64,000 bases of DNA from Utricularia gibba (lineage: Eukaryota; Streptophyta; Magnoliopsida; Lamiales; Lentibulariaceae): positions 310,001 through 374,000 of the forward strand of contig NEEC01000007.1 in NCBI GenBank assembly GCA_002189035.1. Direction: 5' to 3'. A model generated the notes under the pieces. That model did no database searches and was not told where the DNA came from. It saw only the letters and a list, made by a program, of their open reading frames with translations. The position numbers and the translations under genes are program-made. This document shows positions 21,569 through 33,473 of the stretch, piece after piece. Every line of letters begins with the position of its first letter. Within the stretch, counting starts at the first letter, position 1.

Positions 21569-23647
21569 TCAAAGAGATGAGAGCGCGGCCGACACATTGC
21601 GGATGAGTCTGTCATGAACAGGCTCCTGCACGAAGGCACAAATGGCTCTTTTGTTACATCTTCGGAGACCACTATCAGCAGAAGGTAAGGTGTACCTCAG
21701 TTGATGGGATTTCGAACTTTGAATTGGTTATTGTCTCGTACAACAGGATATACCTCCAGGCTAATTCACACACCAGCTCCTTCGGTGCATCAGGCAACAC
21801 CTTTCGCAATTGTCACCAAGAGTAACAATCATTAGATACATCCAGATGAACCAGAAAACTTTAAAAAAAAGTGCATCCTTGCGCATATTCATTACCTCAT
21901 CTTCGTAGGGGTTGCAATGATTCTTGAACCACAACCTCAGAAATTCCTTTAATAAAAAGATCAAGATATGAACTTGGCTACACCTATGCTATTTATGAAG
22001 TGGGGGAATATATGGATTGTGCAACTCCCTATCTGAATTACAAATAAGATTCACACACCTTGTCAATATTCTCAGGTTCAAGTCCTTTCTGAAAGCGCTC
22101 CTCATAGGTATCTGCAATCCAGTACCTGCTTGAGTCTGGTGTATGCACCTAAAAGAGATTATGCAAATTAGCACCAAGGCAGCGCCATGCAAAAGAGAAT
22201 AAATATTTAGTTTTCATCAGAAACGAACCTCATCTATTAAAAGAATTGTGCCATCTGCCCCTTTCCCAAACTCATATTTTGTATCAGCCAGTATCAGGCC
22301 ATGATCACGTGCAACTCGCTGAACAATCATAAAGTAGTTGTTGAGGTTGCAGTAAACTCAAAAACCTTACTCGCTCATGCATTTTTTTTAGTAATCTAAG
22401 TACCTGGCCATAAGCAAAAAGGTCTAATGCTGCTTTGCTTGCTTGATTGAACTCGGCTTCAGTCATCAGCCCTTGCTGAATAACCTGTGACACAAAATTT
22501 TATTAGATGTGTATAATCTGGGTGACCAAAATTAACAATATCAATCCAGTGCGCTGACTTCTTTGGGTGAGATGGGAACATCGTGATCAACAGCTTTTGT
22601 TGTTGGTGTAAGTATATTTTCCGGCAACTTTTGGCTTTTCACCATACCTACATCAGATATTTGCAACTGTATCATTGTGACATACATGAAGAAGATGGAG
22701 TTTGGTTATAACAGCAAACCTCACCATCAGGAAGAACATTGCCACAGTAATTACGAACACCTTTCTGGTAAACTGTCCAGAGTGATGTGTCAGTACTCCC
22801 AGTGATGTAGCCTCTAACTAAAAAAAAAAAAAACGTCTGTATTTCAACAGTGCCACAGGTTAGAAAGTGTCTTGTTTATAAAAATGAAAGTAAATTACCA
22901 ACAAATTCAACTGGGAATACTGAACACTTTTTAACAATAGTGACATTCCTATCCGGGGAGCAAAGAACTGCATTTGGAACAATGTGCTGAGTCCTATGAA
23001 ACCACCACAAACTTGTCTCATTGAGAACCTGAAATTCAATAACGCTGCATCACCAACGTCTAAGGGCAATATCTCTTCCAGCGAGACAGTGTCGAATACA
23101 AAACAGCAGATGGAAACACGGAAGGTCTAAAAAAATCCACCAAGCGCCACAAGTACCTGACCCTTAAAGGGAATCGAAGCAAGAACTCTATCAAACGCAC
23201 TTTGCCTATCGGTTGTGATCAGGACAAGATATTCTCCTCCATCATAAATATCTCTCACCTTCAAAAACAATTCTTTTGAACAATTCGTGGGTAACATTCC
23301 TAAAAAATAAAAAAAAAGCAAGAGCCAACCTTTCCTCTGGTCTTGGAACGAAGACGTGTAACAGTTGAATGAAGCTCTGTCTCCGAAAGACAACTACCAA
23401 CTGAGTTTTGAAGCGCGTTCATCAATTCTTCTTTCCTTCCGTTGTAGTTTCTCAATCCGACGATTGGTGTGGGCACAGTGCTGGGTTCTGATGATGAGAC
23501 CGCCATTGAAGGAAACCTTTTATGATTGTGATCCTCCATGATCGCTGTTTTCCAAGAACCCAGTGAACTCAAGGCGGAGTTGGCGCGCAAGAAGTGTCCT
23601 GAACTCAGGTGCCCGGAATAGTGCAAAGACCCACAATTCACTGCCAT
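21569..23647 (-). CDS. PUR7: SAICAR synthase, plastid purine biosynthesis
   Basis: The enzyme joins carboxyaminoimidazole ribotide to aspartate in de novo purine synthesis. The ATG at 23647 begins [19 protein letters not shown], a serine-rich plastid transit peptide. Exon products join in frame: TRLRSKTRG, then [20 protein letters not shown] (the N-terminal ATP-binding signature), [30 protein letters not shown]-like and [15 protein letters not shown]-like segments, [58 protein letters not shown] and [20 protein letters not shown]. The terminal exons give [20 protein letters not shown] and [15 protein letters not shown] with a TGA at 21571-21569. About ten exons. This is the plant PUR7 type (At3g21110). 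Confidence 0.95.
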
Positions 23648-24189
23648 TCCCGCTTAGACGGCAGGAGAAAAGACTTTGCGCGAACAGCAAGACTCCTCCA
23701 ACCTCCTCAGATGTCACAAAAACCGTACCAGAAAGAAGCAGCAAAGAGCGCACAAAAAGCGGAAATGGAAGCAGAATCATCGCCGTACTGTTTTTGTTTC
23801 CTCTGCTGCTTATCTTTCCTAACCCTAATTTCATTTACTAATAAGTTAATCAAATATGATAATATAATAATTGATTATTCCATAGACCAATTTTTTAAAA
23901 CCCTAACAAAACAAGAAGCAGTTGATAGTGTACAAGAATTCAATTAGGCTATATTAATTTTAATACAATATTTATTAATATTTAATTCAATCACGATTTT
24001 TAAATATGATTCCGTTAGATTATTCCCGCACAAGGCTCATTTATTACTCTGACCAAGGCCCATTAATATGTCGTGTAAGAAGGCCCATTGAAATGATTTT
24101 GGACCCATTTGATAAAATGGCCAGCCCGTTAAATGCGGAGCTCATGATCTTCTCCAAGTCACTGGGTGGTTGGAGTTCTTAGACTTCCG
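23648..24189. promoter_or_regulatory. Divergent promoter with telo box and site II motifs
   Basis: The region separates the starts of PUR7 (minus) and the PheRS gene (plus), 542 bp. AAACCCTAA, a telo box, lies at 23898-23906, and a related TAACCCTAA near 23820. GGCCCAT occurs at 24057-24063 and 24082-24088, about 100 bp upstream of the PheRS start. The middle (about 23930-24010) is AT-rich. Confidence 0.6.
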
Positions 24190-26627
24190 ATGGCGTCTTC
24201 AGTGGCGAATCCCTTGTTGTTCTCAAAGCCGTCTCGGTTATTCCTCGCCAGGGCCAGGTTTTCTACAGAGAATTCCACTTTTTTGTCGAAGTCTTCCATT
24301 TCATTCTGCGCCAGAGCTCTATCGTTTTGCCAAAGGTATCCATCTTTCTCCACGTCCTCTGCCTCTCTGCGTCAAGACAAGGTTCACGCGCTCGAGATAA
24401 CTAGCGAACCAGCGGTCGAATTCTCTAAAGAGGGTAACTCTCTTTTTCTTTTTTTGAAAATTTTCATTTTTGTGTTGCTTGCGCATTCCAGATGCTGATT
24501 CCGGGGCATGGAAATGCTCAAATCCAATTCTTTGCCTTGTTCTTTTTTTGAAAATTTTCATTTGATTTGAATCGGATTTTGGAACTATATGTATTACATA
24601 CTAACTGATGATTCACTATTTGATCTTTAACTGCTGTGAAGGGAAAACCCCATTTCATTGATTTGATTTCAATGCGCATATGGTTCATAGTTTCAATGTG
24701 CCACCATGAAATTGATGTGTTCTTCTGGTTTTCATCAACTAAAATGACGGTTGGAAGCCTGAATGAGCAGAGATCGTGAAGGATGATCCATCAAATAATG
24801 TGCCCGATTCGATTTTCTGCAAGCTTGGGTTCCAGCTTCATCGGCGGGATAAGCATCCTCTTGGCATTCTAAAGAATGCAATACATGGATACTTCGACAG
24901 CAATTACCCTAATAAGTTTGGGAAGTTTGATAATCTGAGCCCAATAGTTTCTGTTAAATCGGTATGTAGTACTTCAACGATGAGCATGCATTTCTGGAAT
25001 GTGTATTTCTTGTTATGAGCTGTAGATTCAATAAATGATATTTTGCTATGGTGTTTCAGAACTTTGATGATGTGTTGGTGCCTGCTGATCATGTTAGCAG
25101 GAGTTACAACGATACCTATTATGTGGATTCTCAAACTGTGCTCAGGTGCCATACGAGTGCTCATCAAGCTGAGTTACTTAGGGCAGGACATACTCATTTT
25201 CTGGTTACCGGAGATGTTTACCGTCGAGATTCAATCGACTCTACTCACTATCCTGTATTTCACCAGGTTTGCTGTGACCCCACCTTTTTTTTCAAACCGC
25301 CACTATGGCATTCTGCACCTGTTGCTACTCGAATTCTTGACTATGTCTTTGTGTATCACTACAGATGGAAGGTGTTCGTGTTTTTACTCCAGCTGAATTT
25401 CAGGGATCAGGCTCTGATGCAACATCTTATGCAGCTGAGGATCTAAAGAAGTGTCTGGAGGGTTTGGCACGGCATCTTTTTGGTATACCTGGAGAGATCC
25501 CTTTTTGTGCTTTTTAACAATGCAGGTGCACTTATGCTATCGCCATTTCAAGAATATGGGGCACAGAGAAAGCTTGGAACGTAAGCACACAATTGAGAAC
25601 TCATGTCATTGTGCTTATAAAATTGCAGGAAGTGTGGAGATGCGATGGATCGACACCTACTTTCCATTCACGAATCCATCATACGAATTGGAGATATTCT
25701 TTCAGGTTCGTAGCTTTCCCTCATCACCTCAATGATTCCGCAAAAGACAAGCACTCTCTGTAGCTGCCGAACACAGAGTAATCAGCCAGCCCGATTCAGG
25801 AAAAATGGCTGGAAGTGTTGGGATGTGGGGTGATGGAACACGAGATTTTAAAGACAAATGGAAGGCCAGATGGTGTTGCTTGGGCTTTCGGCCTTGGACT
25901 GGAGCGGTTGGCTATGGTTTTATTCGATATCCCTGACATCCGCCTCTTTTGGTCAACAGATAAACGATTTACCTCACAGGTATGGTGTTTTTGTTCAGAC
26001 TTGAATCATTTCTAGTGGCTGTGCTCATTTTCGCTTGTCTCATCTAGTTCTCCGAAGGAAAGCTTGGGGTTAAGTTCAAAGCCTTTTCAAAGGTATCACT
26101 GAAACTTCCACAGCTTCCTGAAAACCATTTCCTCTACAGTTCCTTCATTCAGTGAAACTGAAACCTGCAGTATCCACCTTGCTACAAAGACATAAGTTTT
26201 TGGATAAGCGATTCATTTACAGAGAACAACCTGTGTGAAGTCGTTCGAGGCATTGCCGGAGATCTCGTAGAGGAGGTGCAGTGCTTAAAACCTTTCTTTA
26301 GCAGCAACACTCTTCTCAAAATAATTCCTGCCAGTTCGGCCAAACACTTTGCTGACTTGTCCAGGTGAAACTGACCGACGAATTCACCAACAAGAAAGGT
26401 ATGACGAGCCACTGCTACAGAATCGCCTACAGGTCAATGGAGCGATCCCTCACCGATGTAGAGATTAACGATTTACAGGTACTGCTCCCATGAAAAAGAA
26501 CCCTTCTCTCCATTCATACTCAAGAACCTGTGAAGTTGAAGTTCGTTAAGGACACATCTGTGCTTTTGAAATGTAGTGGAAAGTGCGGGAGCAAGTGGAG
26601 GAGAAGCTGAAAGTTGTTCTGAGATGA
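24190..26627 (+). CDS. Organellar phenylalanyl-tRNA synthetase
   Basis: The monomeric organellar PheRS charges tRNA-Phe in mitochondria and plastids. The start is the ATG at 24190 ([20 protein letters not shown], a serine/arginine-rich targeting peptide). Exons join in frame: [57 protein letters not shown] (class II motif 2 region), [50 protein letters not shown], then [17 protein letters not shown] (motif 3). The C-terminus is the ferredoxin-fold anticodon-binding domain ([38 protein letters not shown]), ending KLKVVLR and TGA at 26625-26627. It matches the Arabidopsis dual-targeted enzyme At3g58140 by recall. Introns are short. Confidence 0.95.
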
Positions 26628-27296
26628 AGGAATGGCAAGTGCTGGATGGCGAATGTCTTCGGTACCTGTTTTTCCGAACGTGTTTTTATATGATTCTTGG
26701 TATACCATGTTATATACCAATGTTTAAGAGAAGCTATGTTTAGTAGACTGACTGATCAACCACTTGGTTAAAGCGCTGTGAATTTCACCCCTGCTTACAT
26801 TACTTTGTGTGTGGAGCTCAGAGGAAGCACACCAATGTAACAGGGATTGGGGCCTCGCAGCCCATGAAGCCCTCGTTTTGGGCCGGATTCTATAAAATGA
26901 CCCATTTGTGCCTGTTACGGCCCACTGGTTTGATAAAATGGCCCATGATGTAACGAATTTGGGTCACAGTTTTTATGAAGGCCCATTATGAAATGCTCAC
27001 TTCTTGTTTCCTCCGCCGTCATTTCCTTGGAATCTGTTGTTGTCGCCGCCTGTGGGTTCCGCAGGTTCGCCGCCCGCGTCTCCGCCTTTTCAGTGAGTAC
27101 TTCGGCTAGATGATTGAATTTATTCTTCGTGTAGTGCAATATATCTAATGATTCGTTTCTTCTGCTGCGTGAAAAAGGGTTTTCGTTTTCGAAATCTTAA
27201 TCCTCTTCCTTGTCCCGATTGATTTGCAGATTTTAGCTGGAATTGGTACAGATTTTTGGTTAGTTATATCGCAAAAGGTCTCGTTGGTTGCTGAAA
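26628..27296. promoter_or_regulatory. mL12 upstream region with site II motifs
   Basis: This 669 bp holds the PheRS 3' untranslated region and the mL12 promoter. AGCCCA or GGCCCA motifs in either orientation occur near 26859, 26879, 26919, 26940 and 26980, a tight cluster over about 125 bp. A likely 5' leader with an intron (a TTTGCAG-type acceptor near 27225) lies between the cluster and the start codon. Confidence 0.55.
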
Positions 27297-27949
27297 ATGA
27301 GTTTTATCGCCAGAGCGAGGCATCATTTGCCGTTTGGGTACTTAAGAACCCGTATCTGCTCTCCGGTGATCACTGGGTTTTATCCTGTAAAGTCTTCTGG
27401 TGTAGCGAGGAACTTCGCACAAGCTGTGAGGGTGGAGGACGAAGAGCACGAGGAGCTAGTGGACATAGACCAGAGAAGGCTTCCGACAGATTATGATCCG
27501 GCAAATTTTGATCCAACAGAATATCGTAGCCCCCCAGTGAGAGAGTTTGGAGGCTTGTTGACGAAGTCTCTGGACTCACGCTTGTCGAGGCAGCGGAACT
27601 TTCTTCTATTTTGATGCGCAAGTTGGGCATGAAGGAGGCCCCTGTTGTAGGAGTCATGAAGCCAGGTGCTGCTGGAGCAGCAGGATTGGGACCGAAAATG
27701 TCAGCGAATGCGACCGAGGAAAAGAAACCTGAGAAGACAGCTTTTGAGTTGAAGCTGGAGTCCTTTGATGCAGCCTCAAAACTTAAGGTAATCAAAGAAA
27801 TTAGGACGTTCACAGAGTTGGGATTGAAGGAAGCCAAGGACTTGGTTGAGAAGCTGCCGGCAGTTCTCAAAACAGGAGTTTCAAAAGAGGATGCTGAAAA
27901 AATACTAGAGAAAATGAAAGCTGTTGGTGCCATTGTCGTCATGGATTAG
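27297..27949 (+). CDS. Mitochondrial ribosomal protein L7/L12 type, apparent one-base frameshift
   Basis: The ATG at 27297 starts MSFIARARHHLPFGYLRTR, a basic mitochondrial presequence, followed by a linker (LPTDYDPANFDPTEYRSPP). At a run of six C (27530-27535) homology leaves this frame and continues in the next: VWRLVDEVSGLTLVEAAELS, the L7/L12 oligomerisation domain. The C-terminal domain FELKLESFDAASKLKVIKEI, ELGLKEAKDLVEKLPAVLK and KMKAVGAIVVMD ends at the TAG at 27949. One missing base in the C run explains the break. The arrangement matches Arabidopsis At1g70190. These proteins form the stalk of the large ribosomal subunit that recruits translation factors. No intron is seen in the coding part. 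Confidence 0.9.
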
Positions 27950-28209
27950 CTTCTTACTGGCGTCCATTTTTCATGGTGTATTATCCGGTGGTCAAGATTC
28001 ACTATTTGGAGCCTAGGTTTCTTGAGCACATCACACAGCTGCACAAGATCATTGCTTTTGAGATTCAAAGAAATGAGGGCCTCTTTTCTGCTATCCCTCA
28101 TGTGGGAGGAGCAAAAGGGTTCAAAAGCTGAGTATTTGAGATGAGAATGCGATATTCAATCATTTGACGTTGCATTGAAACGAAGAGAATACTTCAAACT
28201 CATAGTTCT
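27950..28209. other. Tail-to-tail spacer
   Basis: About 260 bp between the stops of mL12 and the KUP transporter, presumably both 3' untranslated regions. Confidence 0.5.
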
Positions 28210-31200
28210 CTATACATAGAAGATTTGGCCAACATTCAATAGACTTTCATGAGGTACGTTGAATATAACACTATTCTCCCTGCACATCCTTCTAAGAAAC
28301 GCATAAATGTAGTCTATAGCTATTTTCTTCACAATGGAAGACTCTTTCCGGGCCCTTACCACGGTGTTTCCTAGAATGTGAACAACTCCGGTGTCCCGGC
28401 AATGGTTCAGGAAATCCAACTCATCACTCTCACTATCTGATTGGCCGCTGTCGTGCCTGGATGAGGTGACTGTTGTTTGTCCACGAAAGGGTGATCCAGC
28501 AGGGACAATGGAGTCTCCTGATCCTGATGAAATGGTAATATCAGTATTTGCAGTGTACGCCTGAGGGATATCATTCATTTGCGAGGCTCTGGAGTGCTTC
28601 ATTCTCTGGTTATATACACTGCCGACCTCAGAGTCGGAGCATCCTTCCATCATCGACTCCAGGCGAACGAACATGAAAAGGCGCTCAAACAGCTTCCGCT
28701 CGAAGTCCTCATCCTTCTTATGCAGATCCTTGTAGCCGTACCTCGCAACACAACGGAACATGTGGTAGTTCTTTGGCCCTATACGTTTAACCAGAAACCT
28801 TTCATCTGCAGGGACTGTGTACACCGGGAGGTACTTGACGCAGACAAAGATCACAACAGAGTGAACGGCAGGTAAGTTGGTTATGAAGTGGGAAAAGATA
28901 CGCGGCACCCCGCTTGCTAGCTCGGTGTAGACGAGCCCTGTCCCCGGCACACGCACCAGGCCTAAGCTGGGTCCAAGGCCTAGGATCCAGGCCAAGGAAA
29001 CCTTGCTGTGCAGCTCAAACTCATACCTCTTGAGTGTACCATAATGCCAAGTATACATGATGAGGAGGAATACAGCAGCGATCACCAGCGGCACCCAGCC
29101 CCCTTGATCGAGCTTGAAGAGCAATGCCGAGAAGTAGGTGCATTCAACGGCCAACGACATGGAGGTGAACACCAGGACTATCATCCAGTGACAGTGCCAA
29201 ACCAGTAGCATCACCAGTGTCATGATAACGGTGGTAACCAGCATGACGACGCCCACTGCCGTGCCTGATTCGAAGGGTATTGGAACATGGGTCTTATAAC
29301 TGGAGGAATACCAGATTTTAATGAGCAGAATTGTGAAGCACTGACCATAGGCATTGCCGATCTGGCTCTGATTCCCAAAACCAGCAGTAACAGCAATGCA
29401 GAGAACCATCAGGATCCAGTTGACATCAGGGACGTATATCTGCCCCAGGAACCTCTTCGAGGTGTGAACAACTTTGACTCTCGGAAAACAGCCCAGCGCA
29501 TGTGCCTGCTTGATTATCGAGAATGTGGCGGATATCGTGGCCTGACTAGCAACAATAGCAGCTAAAGTTGCTAGCAGGAAAACTGGCCAGTAGATTCTTT
29601 CTGCAGTCACATTTCAAGACAGGCAGTCAGATTCCCAGATATAAAAAGCGGAGCTATAGAGAAGGTAACTGCCCCTACCAGGAATGGAACGATAGAAGCA
29701 AGCATACACATGGTCTTTGTTAACCATCAGGTATGCTGCTTGGCCACAGTAAGCTAGGAGCAGACAAGGGAACACGATGATTGTAAATGCAAGCTGTATA
29801 GCGAGAACCGGGAAATGAGCAAGATCAGCAAAAAGTGCCTCCGTTCCTACAGTTAGAAATGGACAGAAGCTTAGCAGCCACGAACAGGCCGAACAAGAGA
29901 GGACAAGTGAACTGTGCTTGAGACCTGTGATGCATAGCATGATCCCGCCAAGGGATATCCACCCTGTTTTCTTTGTTCTCTGGAAGTAGCGATAAATGTA
30001 GAGAGGGTAAAATGCTTTCAGAACAGAGGCGTCATACTTGTACAGATTGAAAATGCCAATGCCTCCGATAACAAGAAACCACAGCAGTACAATGGGAGCA
30101 AAGAGCCAGCCAACTCTATCAGTCCCATGGTGCTGCATACTGAACAGCCCCACTAGTATGACAACAGCGACGACAGTAACGACCTCTGAATTCAGATGCA
30201 TCGTCATTTGTTAAGGGGGATAAAAAAAAGCACACACTGCACGTAAGAAATCATACCACTAGACATGTGTGGGTGGTCTACTTTGATCCCTCCAGAAGCA
30301 GAAAGAACTGTTCATGGTTATGCGCAATCAGACAAGACAATGACAGCAGAAGCAGGCATTAATGGTAAGAACACGGCACTACTAGCTAAAGAGCATCGAT
30401 GCCTGGAGGGTGAAGTACCAGAAATTGCAGGTGTGAGAATTCCATCACCAATTACCATGCAAGTTCCTATGAGGACCAGTACGAGAAGAGCATTCCTTTT
30501 GAAAGAATCAGTCTCCAGCCATCTCTTCGTTTTAGCAGCAAACGAGTGCTCACTGAATGTGGTACGGCTGTATGTGGTTAGCTCCTCGTCAGTCCGGTGT
30601 TGATTCGGGATCGTTTTTAGCTTAGCATGCCGGCAAAGCAGTGAGTAGAGTGCAAGAGTTCCTCCTTCAAGGTAGAAAAGAAGTGCAAGAGCCTTCAGAG
30701 TCAACAAAAATTAAAGCAGGATGCGGAAGTAAACCACGTTCTTGATGGCAGTTGAACTAACTACTTTAAGCAAAGTGGAGTATTGGTGGCTAGGAGACCA
30801 CACCTTGGCTGTTGTCATTTGCTCTGCATACAACGAAGACATACTTGAGCAGAGGTATGAGTGTCAATGAATATATGATCAATGAGAGGGCTCCAATGAT
30901 ATCCTCTGTGTTGTCAATTCCTTGAGGAAAAGTGTTGTAGAACACATATAATGGAGAGGTCCCAAGGTCCCCATATACTACTCCAAGGCTCTGGAACGCA
31001 AGCCGCAAGAGAACAAATGCTGAAAATGTCTGCATCATCATAGGAGTCAAGCTTCTGAAACGTATAATTCCTGAACTACAGCAACCATCAAGTACCAACA
31101 TCAACATCAGACTCTTTTACAATAGCCGTGTGTTCTACAATAAGCATTTCAAATGAGATGTTTTGACTTTCGTACGAATTCTACTGTTTTAGTAAAAGGC

Positions 31201-31579
31201 ATCTCAAGCAGCATATGAAGATTTAAAACCAGAAAATAATTGAAGGCTAGCCACTTTCCTCAAGCAATGAAACCTGAAGCAAATGGCAGGAAAACAAGTA
31301 ATTTAAAACCAGGCGTCGTTCTGAACAAACTTTTAGATTTTACTTTTCTCGCGCAAAAGGCATGAACCGAACACCTTCTTTGATGAACTTAAGTAGCAGC
31401 AGAGTCAACAAGCATGAAATCAAGAGAATAAAGACTATTTTTTTTACCTTCTCCCTGTACGTATCGTTGAGCTTTTCAGCTTCTTCTTCCAAAGGCTGAT
31501 CAAGCTTTTGCTCCAGAACCCAAATACCTCCTTTGGACCCATTACGTCTTTCTTCAGAATCCGAGCTCCCAGATGCCAT
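28210..31579 (-). CDS. KUP10/KUP11: HAK/KUP/KT potassium transporter, KUP10/KUP11 type
   Basis: The start is the ATG at 31579, giving an acidic cytosolic N-terminus ([20 protein letters not shown]). After a long intron (about 31448-31032) come the membrane exons: [20 protein letters not shown] (the family signature), [99 protein letters not shown], and from 29600 [20 protein letters not shown] and onward. The soluble C-terminus ends [12 protein letters not shown]. This ending and the N-terminus fit KUP10/KUP11 rather than KUP6/KUP8. The protein should be a plasma- or vacuolar-membrane K+ uptake carrier. An 81-bp intron (29345-29265) is in frame with no stop. The next gene on the same strand matches the Arabidopsis neighbour of KUP10. 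Confidence 0.93.
29265..29345 (-). other. Exitron-like 81-bp intron inside the KUP coding sequence
   Basis: Splicing NAYG|gtcagt...aatcag|GC restores the family sequence [17 protein letters not shown]. The intron is 27 codons, in frame and free of stops, so unspliced transcript would encode a longer protein with an insert between transmembrane segments. Confidence 0.7.
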
Positions 31580-33473
31580 TGAAAAAGAAAATCAAAGCAG
31601 ATGGAAACAATCCCACAGACGTAAAACTAACTCTGCTCTTCTAAGAAAGAAGCCAAGCAGATTCTTGACTCTTCTCCATTCAACTAAGTTTTAAAGGACA
31701 CGGGAAAATCATGAATGATGATGTACTTCACAAAGAACAACAACTCTCAGCTTTTGTTAATCAATCAATCCCTATGGCTGGTCATTAGTGTTTTGTCTTC
31801 TCCCGAAATTTAATGAACGGTAAATAACAGATGAGAGAGCCGGCTTGAATAAGAATTCCCCATCATTAAAAATGTCAACTTTCACTGAACAACTCCTCCT
31901 AATCACCATCGTGTCGCCCCGGGTCGCGTGCTTTATCCTTAAAGTTACAAGCGTCAATGCGGCGAGTCCTATGCCCAATCTTTTTAATTGCATACCCACT
32001 CTAAGTCAGATGACAAATCTCAGCATTCATCTCAAGTGAGGGAGGTGCCATCCATTTCTTCAACGCATACCATCTTCACCGAATAAATAGTAAATACAAT
32101 ACACATAGGGAAACCAATATGGGTCGATGTCAGGTACATGGCGACCAATGGCCAGGCATGGTAACTTACCCTCGCACAAATTTCTGGGTAAGCTTGACAA
32201 CACAGCTGTTTTGTCAACGGCTGTAGGAGTGGCAAAAAACATTAGGGAAGCATTAAACAAATCACATGCCAATTTTCATTAGGGCCACCGGTTACCTAAT
32301 GCATGCCAAATATCAGTAAATCACTTGCAAAGTAAGTACAGAGTAGGAGTGCGAATATACAGCTATAATAATGAATACCGAAAGCGAGGGAGATTGTCAT
32401 AATATTATTTAAACACACATAGGAAAGGGTTTTTGAATTCGAATTAAAAAACAAAACAAGAAGCATGCGACTGATGTTGTGCACATGAATTTTTCTCGTA
32501 AGAAAGATCATACTACGTAGAGGGTAGAAACGTTTCACGTCAAGCATTATAAATACTGATGAGGGAGTGCACGCCTCAACAGGCTTCGAGCCATGTACAG
32601 TGCATTTGCACCCAATTAGGAACTAGTCAACAATCAAGATATGTGTTAGGTGTCATCCAACGTCATTCAAATAAATTGCTAACTCTGGAACTCCTGCCCT
32701 TTGTTGAGAATGCCTGCTTCGGAGTTCCTAACCTAGTCAACGTAAAGAAAGTTCATTTAAATAAAAAAAAAAAAAGGAAAGACAACTTTTTATATTCAAA
32801 TCATACACAATCCTGGTAAGGGACTGCAGATGTGGATGCCATGAAAAGAGTCCCCCCCAACTTCTGGTCCTCGGTAATCATCATATTTACAAAGTGGTCC
32901 CTGCATCAGTTTAGTGTGGTCGTAGGGTATTCTGTTCCATCAAAGCCTTTTAATTTCAGAATCCTATCAATAGATTCTGTTTCTAGAAAACCATTTCATA
33001 AGCACCAATAAACAGGTTTAAACCCTAAAAATGTCAAACTTGCTGCTTTTATTTAAAAATTATTAATTATCATATGCACTCGGGATCGGAGAGCTCTCAG
33101 CAAAGAAAAAGAAGGCAAAAATTTCTGATTGTGTTTACTTGTCGTGAAGTGAGTGGGACCTGCAGATGAACATTGGATCAAACAGGATAAAGAGGCAGAA
33201 AACACAGTACCTTAAGCAAAAGCGTAGTGAAATATCATTCTGGAAATGCACAGTGGAATCAATAGGCAAGCGTGCAACCATGCATAGAGCCTAAGCAGGC
33301 AAAATACTCCAGATGTATTTCAGTGTGCAACTAAAGTTTTAACACTTGAAACGGAAACAGGATCGCGGGTTACAAGTTTCAGCACATTGAAAAGTATGCA
33401 CAAGAATACGTGGGAAAAATTTCTATGTTTTTGTTGTGGTGAAGTGACCAGCGCTTGCAAATGCAGCGTGTGA
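31580..33473. other. Longest gene-free stretch, 1.9 kb
   Basis: It lies upstream of the KUP gene and downstream of the membrane-protein gene (both minus). Short open frames on both strands show no family resemblance and weak coding character. The phrase ctagtcaac occurs near 32624 and 32733. I see no tRNA, transposon end or clear hairpin. Promoter elements for KUP are expected in the first part. Confidence 0.5.

Noticed and set aside
26103-26122. Partial resemblance to miR396 (cttccacagcttcctg) in a PheRS intron
   Set aside because: The match covers only part of the miRNA and I see no complementary arm nearby for a hairpin.
31580-33473. Possible gene in the longest spacer (for example the frame at 32559-32819)
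   Set aside because: Short frames end in low-complexity lysine runs or lack start context; no homology recognised on either strand.
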